In this document: positions 1 to 6,405 of the stretch, in pieces | Layout: the number at the start of each line of letters is the position of its first letter | Numbering within the stretch: the first letter of the stretch is position 1 | NCBI GenBank assembly: GCA_021790625.1 | Contig: JAJYGL010000114.1 | Coordinates: 1-10,595, forward strand | Direction of reading: 5' to 3' | Source: Pseudomonadota bacterium | Lineage (GTDB): Bacteria; Pseudomonadota; Gammaproteobacteria; Burkholderiales; Sulfuriferulaceae | Length of the DNA: 10,595 nt | Position numbers and translations under genes: made by a program | Notes under the pieces: model-generated | What the model was told of the DNA's origin: nothing | Seen by the model: the letters and a program-made list of their open reading frames with translations, nothing else | The model's database searches: none

Positions 1-197
1 CCAAACCGCACAAACTCGGCCAATCTGTTTTCCAACAGGGAAATCTTTTCCCGCAAATTGAGAATCTGCCGCTCCGCAATCGAAATAGCCCGCCCGTCAA
101 ACGGATGCGTCACCCGCACATCCGTCAGCAGATGCGGATACAGGTCAAAAAATTCCGGGTGGGTTGCCAGATAACGAGCAATATCTTCAGGATTCAT
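1..197 (-). CDS. DUF484 family protein, N-terminal part (cut by window edge)
   Basis: The first 65 codons of a DUF484 protein are visible; the rest lies beyond base 1. It starts at the ATG whose complement is at 195-197, giving MNPEDIARYLATHPEFF and then, after a proline/histidine-rich turn, GRAISIAERQILNLREK. This N-terminal helix pattern (short helix, HPEFF, then RAIS-xx-ERQ leading into a coiled coil) is typical of DUF484, a GAF-like domain family of unknown biochemical role. The gene overlaps the 3' end of dapF by 11 nt, so the two are probably translationally coupled. In many Beta- and Gammaproteobacteria the order dapF-DUF484-xerC is conserved, so xerC would be expected just outside the window. 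Family assignment is secure; function is unknown. Confidence 0.88.
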   Translation of the reverse strand, partial: MNPEDIARYLATHPEFFDLYPHLLTDVRVTHPFDGRAISIAERQILNLREKISLLENRLAEFVRF

Positions 198-1047
198 GTG
201 CTTCCAATAATGTAACGGGTAAAACACCCTCAAAACTGATTGCAGTCGGGCCAGTCAGCCAGACCGGATCATCTGCATTGCCGCCCCACGCAATCTGCAA
301 CACACCACCACGGGTGCTCACCTTAACCGGTGAGGTGACGTAACCGGACCGGATACCGGCCACAACCGCCGCGCACGCGCCCGTACCACAAGACAGGGTT
401 TCACCGGCACCTCGTTCGAACACACGCAACCGCAAATGATGCGCGTCCACTACCTGAGCAAACCCAACATTGACCCGCTGCGGGAAACGGGGATGTGATT
501 CCAATATGGCGCCAAGGCTGGTCACCGGGGCATCCTCAACGGCATCTACAAATAATACAGTATGTGGGTTTCCCATTGACAATACACTCACTGTCCAGAC
601 TCTGCCTTCGACGTCCAACGCATACTGGCTGGCCTCGGCATCCGCCACAAAAGGCACTTCAGCCGGCGCAAATCTCGGCGCGCCCATGTTTACCGTCACC
701 TGCCCTCCGTCCTCCAGTCGCGGCACAATAATGCCGGACGCTGTCTCAACTCGGATTTCCCGGGCCGATGTCAATCCATAATGATGCACAAAGCGAGCAA
801 AGCAACGCGCACCATTGCCGCATTGCGCCACTTCGCCACCATCCGCATTAAAAATGCGATAACGAAAATCGGCATCCGCCCGTGTCGGGCGCTCGACCAG
901 CAACAGTTGATCGCAACCAACGCCCACATGACGGTCGGCGATACGCCGTATCATGTCCGGCGACAGCACGACCGTCTGCCGGATGGCATCCAACACGACG
1001 AAGTCATTTCCCGCCCCGTGCATTTTCGTAAAAGAGAGTGCTGTCAT
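187..1047 (-). CDS. dapF: diaminopimelate epimerase
   Basis: Converts LL- to meso-diaminopimelate in the cytoplasm, the penultimate step to lysine and the source of the peptidoglycan cross-linking residue. Both catalytic cysteines of this cofactor-independent epimerase are present: C76 in CGNGARCFARF and C220 in SCGTGACAAV. The N-terminal FTKMHGAGNDF and the GNPHTVLFVD motif also match. Length is 286 aa, slightly above the usual 270-280. Two in-frame ATGs lie close together (complement 1051-1053 and 1045-1047). The AAGGG at 1054-1058 abuts the first but sits 6 nt from the second, so the second is chosen; the longer form would add Met-Arg. It follows the acyltransferase gene by about 25 nt and overlaps the DUF484 gene. 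The lysine pathway reappears at the other end of the window as lysA. Confidence 0.97.
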   Translation of the reverse strand: MTALSFTKMHGAGNDFVVLDAIRQTVVLSPDMIRRIADRHVGVGCDQLLLVERPTRADADFRYRIFNADGGEVAQCGNGARCFARFVHHYGLTSAREIRVETASGIIVPRLEDGGQVTVNMGAPRFAPAEVPFVADAEASQYALDVEGRVWTVSVLSMGNPHTVLFVDAVEDAPVTSLGAILESHPRFPQRVNVGFAQVVDAHHLRLRVFERGAGETLSCGTGACAAVVAGIRSGYVTSPVKVSTRGGVLQIAWGGNADDPVWLTGPTAISFEGVLPVTLLEAHES

Positions 1048-1073
1048 CCTCATCCCTTGCGGCCTGATGATAC

Positions 1074-1952
1074 CTATCGGGTATAAAAACCGGCCTCACC
1101 TGCTGGCCGGGTCTTGAAACGTTTATGCAGCCAGAAATACTGCGCTGGCATTTCTCTGACGCGTTCTTCGATAAACCGGTTCATCCGCGCCACATCGTCT
1201 TCTACGCTATTGGTCGGAAAATCCTGCCAGGCAGGGTAGAATCGTACCACATAGCCCGCTCCCCCGCCTAGTTGCCGGGTTACCGCCGGCAACACCACAG
1301 CGCCTGTCACCTTGGCAAGTCGTGGCAAAGCATTCACTGTCGCTGCCGGCACACCAAAGAACGGGACAAATACGGCATCCTTGGCGCCAAAATCCTGGTC
1401 CGGCAAATAATATAATGGCAAGCCATGCCGAATTTCCGCGATCATCGGCCTGACCCCCTCATGACGCGAAAACAGCCGCGATTGCCCGAAACGGGTACGC
1501 GCATGCAACATCAGGCGATCAAAATGCGGATTTCTCAGCCGGCTGTACATCGATACCAGCGGATGATATTCGGTGCTGATGCGGATACCGCCCATATCCA
1601 GACCAACGAAATGGGGCGCCAGCAAAATGAGGGGTTTACCGTAGACCGCCTGAAAATGTTCCAGACCCTCGATGCGCACCAGACGATTGATGCGTGCAGC
1701 AGGTGACCACCACAACATACCGTGTTCCAGCGCCGCCCGCACCACACACTGAAAATGCTCGCGCAGCACCTTGTCACGTTCTTGAGCCGACCATTCCGGA
1801 AAACATAGCGCAAGATTGGTAGCCCCTACCCGACGCCGTGAACGGGCAAAATGATACGCCAGCCAGCCCAGCGCATTGCCCAGCATTGCCTGCGCGGCAA
1901 GCGGCAGTCCGTGCAGCAACCACAACACAAAAATACCCAGTCGCGACATCAT
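1074..1952 (-). CDS. lipid A late acyltransferase, LpxL/HtrB family (second copy)
   Basis: An inner-membrane acyltransferase of the lipid A biosynthesis (LpxL/LpxM/LpxP) family, which adds a secondary acyl chain from acyl-ACP to Kdo2-lipid IVA. It is 292 aa. The N-terminal hydrophobic segment (residues about 5-30) is followed by the family's HX4D catalytic motif in LLAPHFVGLDMG (H114, D119). Further conserved blocks are the YYLPDQDFGAKDAVFVPFFG stretch and a C-terminal YFWLHKRFKTRP. The start codon overlaps the stop of the upstream acyltransferase as ATGA at 1949-1952, which indicates translational coupling. Two adjacent Mets (1952, 1949) make the exact start uncertain by one codon. The two paralogues probably add different secondary chains. 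I cannot tell from sequence which is LpxL-like and which LpxM-like, so no symbol is given. Confidence 0.93.
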   Translation of the reverse strand: MMSRLGIFVLWLLHGLPLAAQAMLGNALGWLAYHFARSRRRVGATNLALCFPEWSAQERDKVLREHFQCVVRAALEHGMLWWSPAARINRLVRIEGLEHFQAVYGKPLILLAPHFVGLDMGGIRISTEYHPLVSMYSRLRNPHFDRLMLHARTRFGQSRLFSRHEGVRPMIAEIRHGLPLYYLPDQDFGAKDAVFVPFFGVPAATVNALPRLAKVTGAVVLPAVTRQLGGGAGYVVRFYPAWQDFPTNSVEDDVARMNRFIEERVREMPAQYFWLHKRFKTRPAGEAGFYTR

Positions 1953-2836
1953 CCGACATCGGGTGGTGCGACCCCACCAGGTTGTTTGTAACGGTTATAG
2001 CTCCACAAATATTGGTCCGGATACTGCATAATCAATCTTTCCAATGTCGCATTCAGCGTGCGTGTCGCCACTTGCCTGTCACCCGACAAAGCACCTTCCG
2101 GCATGGGTTGAATATGCACACGATAACCTTGTCCACGCGGCAGACGTTCACCGAACATCATCAACACCACCGCACCCGTGCTCTCGGCTAACCTTGCCGG
2201 CAGCGTGGGGGTATACGCCGGACGGCCAAAAAAATCCGCCCACACGCCATCCCCTTTGCTCGCCACTTGATCTGGCAAAATACCCACGGCTTCACCCCGT
2301 TTCAACGCCGCCAACAGCAGGCGAACCCCGCGCATATCTGCCGTAGCGAGCGTGATTTTGCCACGCGCCCGTCCCGCGCACATCAGCGCCTCTGCCCAAC
2401 GCTGGCGCGGAGGACGGTACATCACTGTCATCGGATAACGGGCAGCATAATATAAACTGACGATTTCAAAACAGCCCAGATGCGGCGTCATCGCCAAAAT
2501 CCCGCGCCCGCCCCGCACCGCTGCCTCGACATGCTCCCAACCCACGCACTCTTGTACCAACCGCAACACCTGCGGATAGGGACGAAACCAGATTGGCACG
2601 ACTTCAGCCGCACCGCGACCCAGCTGTCCGGCGCTCGCGCGCACCAGTGTGGCAAGAGAATCCGGCGTTGCGGCCAAACCGCTGTGGCGCAAATTTTCTG
2701 TCAGTCGCGACGCATAGCGAGCATTGAAGCGCAACAGCAACACGCCTCCCCAAGCTCCCATGACGTGCCAGAACAACAACGGTAGCCGCGCCAATAAACG
2801 CAACAAAAATGGTAGCAATGGCCTGGCCAAATTCAT
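1949..2836 (-). CDS. lipid A late acyltransferase, LpxL/HtrB family (first copy)
   Basis: A second lipid A biosynthesis acyltransferase, first gene of the minus-strand operon. From the ATG at 2836 it is 295 aa and begins MNLARPLLPFLLRLLARLPL, a typical membrane-anchoring start. An in-frame ATG 63 nt upstream (2899) would add MRFHDWFIDNFASYHNW; that extension is hydrophilic, unlike the family, and would leave only 4 nt before metK, so I reject it. The active-site motif is HLGCFE (H119, E124), meaning HX4E instead of the commoner HX4D; both variants occur in the family. The blocks VMYRPPRQRW, GILPDQV and YLWSYNRYK are also conserved. Its stop overlaps the start of the next acyltransferase by 4 nt. 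Divergence between the copies suggests separate chain or position specificity. Confidence 0.92.
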   Translation of the reverse strand: MNLARPLLPFLLRLLARLPLLFWHVMGAWGGVLLLRFNARYASRLTENLRHSGLAATPDSLATLVRASAGQLGRGAAEVVPIWFRPYPQVLRLVQECVGWEHVEAAVRGGRGILAMTPHLGCFEIVSLYYAARYPMTVMYRPPRQRWAEALMCAGRARGKITLATADMRGVRLLLAALKRGEAVGILPDQVASKGDGVWADFFGRPAYTPTLPARLAESTGAVVLMMFGERLPRGQGYRVHIQPMPEGALSGDRQVATRTLNATLERLIMQYPDQYLWSYNRYKQPGGVAPPDVG

Positions 2837-2852
2837 CGCCGTCTGGCGCCAG

Positions 2853-2881
2853 TTGTGATAGGATGCAAAATTGTCAATAAA
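2853..2881 (+). promoter_or_regulatory. possible metK promoter
   Basis: TTGTGA (2853-2858) and AATAAA (2876-2881) are 17 nt apart, each matching 4 of 6 sigma-70 consensus positions. This would place transcription start near 2888, leaving a leader of about 16 nt before the metK ATG. The spacer between the divergent lpxL-type and metK genes is only about 67 bp, so any promoter for either must lie here or within the other gene. The match is modest and other placements are possible. Confidence 0.28.
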
Positions 2882-2903
2882 CCAGTCATGAAAGCGCAAT
2901 ACA

Positions 2904-4067
2904 ATGAAAGAATTTCTGTTCAGTTCCGAATCGGTATCCGACGGTCACCCGGACAAAGTCGCCGATCAAGTGTCCGATGCCGTATTAGACGCCATTTTAA
3001 CCCAGGACCCGTACGCGCGGGTAGCTTGTGAAACATTAGTTACCACCGGGCTGGTCGTCATTGCTGGCGAAATCACCACGCACGCCACCGTAGACTACAA
3101 CCAGATTGCCCGTGACACGGTAAAACGCATTGGCTATGACAGCTCGGAAATCGGATTCGATTACCGTACCTGCGCCGTATTGACCACCTTCGGCAAACAA
3201 TCCACCGATATCGCGCAAGGCGTGAACGAAGGTGAAGGTCTCGACCTGGATCAGGGCGCGGGCGACCAAGGCTTGATGTTCGGTTATGCGTGCAACGAAA
3301 CGCCCACCTTGATGCCGCTACCCATTTACCTCGCCCACCGACTGATGGAACGCCAGGCATTGTTGCGCCGTGACGGACGTCTGCCATGGCTGCGCCCGGA
3401 TGCCAAATCACAGGTGTCAGTACATTATGTGGATGGCGTCCCCAGCCACGTCGATACCGTCGTTCTGTCTACCCAGCATCACCCGGATATTGGACACTCC
3501 GCCATCGAAGAAGCCATCATCGAAGACATCATCAAACCATCCATTCCACCTGAATTACTCAAGGGCAAGGTACGCTACCTGGTCAACCCGACAGGGCGCT
3601 TTGTCATCGGTGGCCCGATGGGAGACGCGGGACTCACTGGCCGCAAGATCATCGTCGATACCTATGGTGGCGCCGCGCCGCATGGTGGTGGCGCTTTTTC
3701 CGGCAAAGACCCCAGCAAGGTTGATCGCTCCGCTGCCTATGCTGGCCGCTATGTCGCCAAAAATGTGGTCGCCGCCGGACTGGCTGCGCGCTGCCTGGTA
3801 CAGGTTGCTTACGCCATTGGTATCGCCAAGCCGGTGTCGTTGATGGTCAACACCTTTGGTACCGGGCGCGTCAGCGATGAACGCATCACCCAGCTGATTC
3901 TGGAACATTTCGACCTGCGTCCGAAAGCCATCATCCAGCAATTAAACCTGTTGCGCCCGATTTACAGTAAAACCGCAACCTATGGCCACTTTGGCCGTGA
4001 CGAACCCGAATTCAGCTGGGAAGCAACCGATAAAGCCGAAGCATTGAAAGCGGCTGCCGGTCTATAG
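2904..4067 (+). CDS. metK: S-adenosylmethionine synthetase (methionine adenosyltransferase)
   Basis: Makes S-adenosylmethionine from methionine and ATP in the cytoplasm; the enzyme is normally a tetramer. The full 387-aa length is present with all signatures in order: ATP-binding GHPDK near the N-terminus (residues 14-18), the GAGDQG signature at 118-123, DAGLTGRK at 241-248, and the P-loop-like GGGAFSGKDPSKVDRSAAY at 261-279. The start MKEFLFSSESVSDGHPDK matches the family exactly, although the ribosome binding site is weak (only an AAAG about 10 nt upstream). It is transcribed divergently from the lipid A operon. It stands alone, followed by a 12-bp hairpin. metX at the right end of the window belongs to the same methionine/SAM route, though it is not co-transcribed. 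Confidence 0.98.
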   Translation: MKEFLFSSESVSDGHPDKVADQVSDAVLDAILTQDPYARVACETLVTTGLVVIAGEITTHATVDYNQIARDTVKRIGYDSSEIGFDYRTCAVLTTFGKQSTDIAQGVNEGEGLDLDQGAGDQGLMFGYACNETPTLMPLPIYLAHRLMERQALLRRDGRLPWLRPDAKSQVSVHYVDGVPSHVDTVVLSTQHHPDIGHSAIEEAIIEDIIKPSIPPELLKGKVRYLVNPTGRFVIGGPMGDAGLTGRKIIVDTYGGAAPHGGGAFSGKDPSKVDRSAAYAGRYVAKNVVAAGLAARCLVQVAYAIGIAKPVSLMVNTFGTGRVSDERITQLILEHFDLRPKAIIQQLNLLRPIYSKTATYGHFGRDEPEFSWEATDKAEALKAAAGL

Positions 4068-4073
4068 CTGAAT

Positions 4074-4103
4074 ACACATGACGCCGCAACGGGCGTCATG
4101 TGT
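4074..4103. repeat. perfect 12-bp inverted repeat downstream of metK
   Basis: ACACATGACGCC (4074-4085) pairs perfectly with GGCGTCATGTGT (4092-4103) around a 6-nt loop. It begins 6 nt after the metK stop codon. Its position suggests transcription termination or 3'-end protection of metK mRNA, but no U-tract follows on either strand, so a standard intrinsic terminator is not supported. It may instead be a processing stem or a protein-binding palindrome upstream of the AhpD-like gene. Confidence 0.7.
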
Positions 4104-4163
4104 CACACGTTCGTCATGGCGCGGTATTACCGTGTACGCCAACCAGCCCGAAAGGCGAAGCTT

Positions 4164-4508
4164 ATGTCCATGACCGACAAACTGTCCGAAATCCAGCATC
4201 TGCTCAAATCCCTGCACAGTGAATTTCCCTCGGAAACCAGTGCCTTCCTCAATTTCATGCAAAAAACCGAGTCTGCTACGGCACTGGACTTGCGCAGCAA
4301 AGAACTTATCAACATTGCCCTTGCTGTTGGCGCGCAATGTGAATGGTGCATCGCGCTCCACGTTCGACATGCGCTGGATGCGGGCGCCCGACGCGAAGAA
4401 ATCCTCGACGCCGGTTTCATGGCCGTCATGATGCACGGCAGGCCAACTCTGAGATATCTGATTCCGCTAATAAGTGCACTGGACGAGTTCTCGCCCCTGC
4501 TGGCATGA
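4164..4508 (+). CDS. carboxymuconolactone decarboxylase / AhpD-like protein
   Basis: A small 114-aa helical protein of the CMD/AhpD superfamily. The diagnostic CxxCxxxH motif is intact as CEWCIALH (C59, C62, H66). It is followed by the typical helix HALDAGARREEILDAGFMAVMMHG. In AhpD this cysteine pair carries out thiol-disulfide exchange supporting peroxide reduction. Many single-domain relatives have unknown substrates, and the cysteine pair argues for a redox role over lactone decarboxylation. An upstream in-frame ATG at 4098 lies inside the metK hairpin; the ATG at 4164 has AAAGGCGA 5-12 nt upstream and gives the family-like start. It precedes the phosphotransacylase gene by 21 nt, so the two are likely co-transcribed. 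Family is confident; physiological role is open. Confidence 0.87.
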   Translation: MSMTDKLSEIQHLLKSLHSEFPSETSAFLNFMQKTESATALDLRSKELINIALAVGAQCEWCIALHVRHALDAGARREEILDAGFMAVMMHGRPTLRYLIPLISALDEFSPLLA

Positions 4509-4529
4509 AACGATACGCGAACCCACCCC

Positions 4530-5435
4530 ATGCCTGACACCATGACATCCCTCGACACCTTGCTGCAACAGGCAGAAGCCCTGCATCAACCCATCACGGC
4601 AGCCGTCGTGGCCACGGAAGAACATGTGCTGGAAGCAGCCCTGCTGGCCGCCAAAAACGGGTTGATTATTCCCACCCTCATCGGCGAAAAGGACGCAATT
4701 CAAAATCTGTGCTCGCTGCATGGCTGTCAGTTTGACATGGTTGAAACCCATTCAGCCGAAGAGGCCGCGCTGGCCGGTGTAGAAGAAGTCCGGCAAGGCC
4801 GCGCACAAATGCTCATCAAGGGGCATCTGCATACGGCCGAATTTCTGCACCCCATCCTGAAACACCTGCGCCACGCGCAACGGCTGTCGCACGTATTCAT
4901 CGGACAGTTGAGCCATTACCCCAAACTGTTATTCATCACCGATGCGGTCATCAACATCGCACCAGATCTCGCCACCAAAGTGGACATTCTGAACAATGCA
5001 GCGAAGCTGGCCAATGCGCTAGGCATCGAACGCCCAAAAGTGGCGGCATTGTCCGCCATTGAAGATGTGAATGCCGCTATCCCTTCCACCATCGACGCAG
5101 CCTGTCTCGCCAAAATGTCCGACCGCGGTCAACTCCTTGCACACTTGCAGATTGACGGCCCACTCGCGCTGGATAATGCCATCTCACCCGAAGCCGTTCG
5201 CATCAAGGGCATTCGCAGCGACGTAGCAGGTGACGCCGACATTTTGCTCATGCCCGACCTGGCCAGTGGTAACATTCTGTACAAGGCCATGGAATATCTG
5301 ACCGATGCCCGCTTTGCCGGTATCGTGCTGGGGGCAAGCGTGCCGGTCGTACTGACCTCACGTGCCGACGGTCTGCAGACCCGCCTGGCATCCATCGCCT
5401 TGGGTAGGCTCGCACACGCACTCAATGTGTTCTGA
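4530..5435 (+). CDS. phosphate acetyl/butyryltransferase family protein
   Basis: A 301-aa phosphotransacylase that interconverts an acyl-CoA and phosphate with acyl-phosphate and CoA. Conserved blocks are MLIKGHLHT (94-102), FITDAVINIAPDL (135-147), DGPLALDNA (209-217), MPDLASGN (241-248) and SRADGLQTR near the C-terminus. The length fits the short Ptb/EutD-like class and not the long Pta. No enoyl-CoA hydratase domain precedes it, so it is not a bifunctional fusion. No acetate or butyrate kinase gene lies beside it; the neighbour is the AhpD-like gene. No Shine-Dalgarno sequence is visible before the ATG at 4530 or the in-frame ATG at 4542, so translation may be coupled to the upstream gene. 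Substrate (acetyl, propionyl or butyryl) cannot be decided from sequence. Confidence 0.9.
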   Translation: MPDTMTSLDTLLQQAEALHQPITAAVVATEEHVLEAALLAAKNGLIIPTLIGEKDAIQNLCSLHGCQFDMVETHSAEEAALAGVEEVRQGRAQMLIKGHLHTAEFLHPILKHLRHAQRLSHVFIGQLSHYPKLLFITDAVINIAPDLATKVDILNNAAKLANALGIERPKVAALSAIEDVNAAIPSTIDAACLAKMSDRGQLLAHLQIDGPLALDNAISPEAVRIKGIRSDVAGDADILLMPDLASGNILYKAMEYLTDARFAGIVLGASVPVVLTSRADGLQTRLASIALGRLAHALNVF

Positions 5436-5479
5436 CAGCGCCTACGAAAAACGCACCGAAAAATCGTTGCGCCGATGAA

Positions 5480-6220
5480 TCAAACCGTTTTTCTGGCCTG
5501 CTCATACGCGTGCAACGATTCCAGGCACTTGCGCACGAACGATGGCCGAGTACCGGATGTCCCATCCAGCCAGCGGGTCAACGTCGATTTCGACACACCC
5601 AACGCTTGCGCGGTTTCCACCATATCGTCAGCGGCAATCCCCAGACGTTGTTGCCAGCGGGCAATAAATTCCGGCAGACTGTGCTGCATCTCTTGCACCG
5701 CATCAAACAGATAGGGGGTTTCGTCTATCTGCCGACCGTCACGAACGTTACGAATGGCTTCCAGCACAGCAACGGGAATCCGCCGTGTGCGTCCATACAC
5801 GTAGGTCATCATGCGCGAGCGCGGAATACCGGCGATACGCGCCAGATCGTCATGTGTCAAACCCATCGATTTTTGCAGGTCCAACAACTCCTTCTGATCT
5901 TCGCGCAACACTTGTTCAACCTGTCCACGCACGCGCCGGGGTCTGCCAGGACCACTTGTTGGTTCATTTTTGCGTGCTTCACTGATTGCTTCCAACACTT
6001 TAATTTTTTCCGCAATCTTGCCAGGAATACGCGAAGGTTCGCCATAGAGCATAACCACCATTCGTGACAGAGGAACACCGACAGCCGTCGCCATGGCTTC
6101 GTCAGACAAATTCAGGCTGTTTTTCAATGCCTTGAGATTATCCTGCGCCAACTTGTTTGCCGACACCGGTCGGCTGGCCACCTGCGCTAAAGACATTTGC
6201 TCCAACATCTGCTTATCCAT
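5480..6220 (-). CDS. putative DNA-binding protein with three helix-turn-helix-like repeats
   Basis: I do not recognise this 246-aa protein as a named family. It reads as three related segments of about 50 residues: 29-84, 112-165 and 184-243. Each has the pattern L-x-L-x-x-(A/V)-G-(V/I)-(P/S)-x-S-x-(M/L), as in LSDEAMATAVGVPLSRM, LTHDDLARIAGIPRSRM and MVETAQALGVSKSTLTRWL, the look of a Cro/C1 or XRE-type helix-turn-helix. Segments 1 and 2 share about 17 of 48 positions when aligned by eye, including SRM, YG and RIP. A basic linker (residues 90-100, GPGRPRRVRGQ) resembles an AT-hook core. No signal peptide or membrane segment is seen. The start has GGAA 5 nt upstream. It is convergent to the phosphotransacylase gene and downstream of the cytochrome operon terminator, so it has its own promoter. 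A transcriptional or nucleoid role is inferred. Confidence 0.75.
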   Translation of the reverse strand: MDKQMLEQMSLAQVASRPVSANKLAQDNLKALKNSLNLSDEAMATAVGVPLSRMVVMLYGEPSRIPGKIAEKIKVLEAISEARKNEPTSGPGRPRRVRGQVEQVLREDQKELLDLQKSMGLTHDDLARIAGIPRSRMMTYVYGRTRRIPVAVLEAIRNVRDGRQIDETPYLFDAVQEMQHSLPEFIARWQQRLGIAADDMVETAQALGVSKSTLTRWLDGTSGTRPSFVRKCLESLHAYEQARKTV

Positions 6221-6241
6221 ACATTTCCATCTTTCGCATTG

Positions 6242-6258
6242 TGAAGTATTGAAGTATA
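6242..6258 (-). promoter_or_regulatory. possible -10 box and tandem 8-bp repeat upstream of the triple-HTH gene
   Basis: Read on the minus strand, TATACT (complement of 6253-6258) is a good -10-like hexamer about 33 nt before the start codon at 6220. No convincing -35 lies 17 nt upstream. Overlapping it on the plus strand are two directly adjacent copies of TGAAGTAT (6242-6249 and 6250-6257), which could be an operator used for autoregulation. Confidence 0.3.
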
Positions 6259-6347
6259 ACGCAAATCATGTCAGATGAGTAGTCTCACGTATTGATTTTT
6301 TTAAAATAATTACATTTTTTTCGAGGGCGCCACACAAGGTCTGCCTC

Positions 6348-6379
6348 AAAAAAATGGGCGCCTGCCGGCGCCCATTTTT
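6348..6379 (-). terminator. intrinsic terminator of the cytochrome operon
   Basis: AAAAATGGGCGCC (6350-6362) pairs perfectly with GGCGCCCATTTTT (6367-6379) around a TGCC loop. On the minus strand the GC-rich stem is followed by seven Ts (complement of 6348-6354), starting about 27 bp after the cytochrome c4 stop codon. This is a textbook Rho-independent terminator for the minus strand. The opposite strand also shows five Ts, but the triple-HTH gene beyond it is on the minus strand, so there is no plus-strand gene reading into it. Confidence 0.93.
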
Positions 6380-6405
6380 AACCACGATATGGTCGTCGTT
6401 CCCGG

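Noticed and set aside
470..1086. Plus-strand open frames antisense to dapF
   Set aside because: They lie wholly or largely within the confident dapF gene on the other strand, match no family and have no ribosome binding sites.
2872..2877. Perfect minus-strand TTGACA as a -35 box for the lipid A operon
   Set aside because: The hexamer 17 nt downstream is AACTGG, which is not a usable -10, so I do not call a promoter there.
2837..2899. N-terminal extension of the first acyltransferase to the ATG at 2899
   Set aside because: The extra 21 residues are hydrophilic and unlike the family start, and would leave only 4 nt before the divergent metK gene; the ATG at 2836 gives the standard membrane-anchor start.
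4068..4163. SAM- or SAH-sensing riboswitch near metK
   Set aside because: The spacer holds a simple 12-bp hairpin and none of the conserved cores I know for SAM or SAH riboswitches; ahcY, the usual SAH-riboswitch target, is not the next gene.
4062..4436. 124-codon minus-strand open frame opposite the AhpD-like gene
   Set aside because: The plus strand carries the intact CxxCxxxH protein with a ribosome binding site; the antisense frame resembles nothing and spans the metK hairpin.
5452..5471. Terminator between the convergent phosphotransacylase and triple-HTH genes
   Set aside because: CGCACCGA and TCGTTGCG pair with one internal mismatch and lack a following U-tract; too weak to call.
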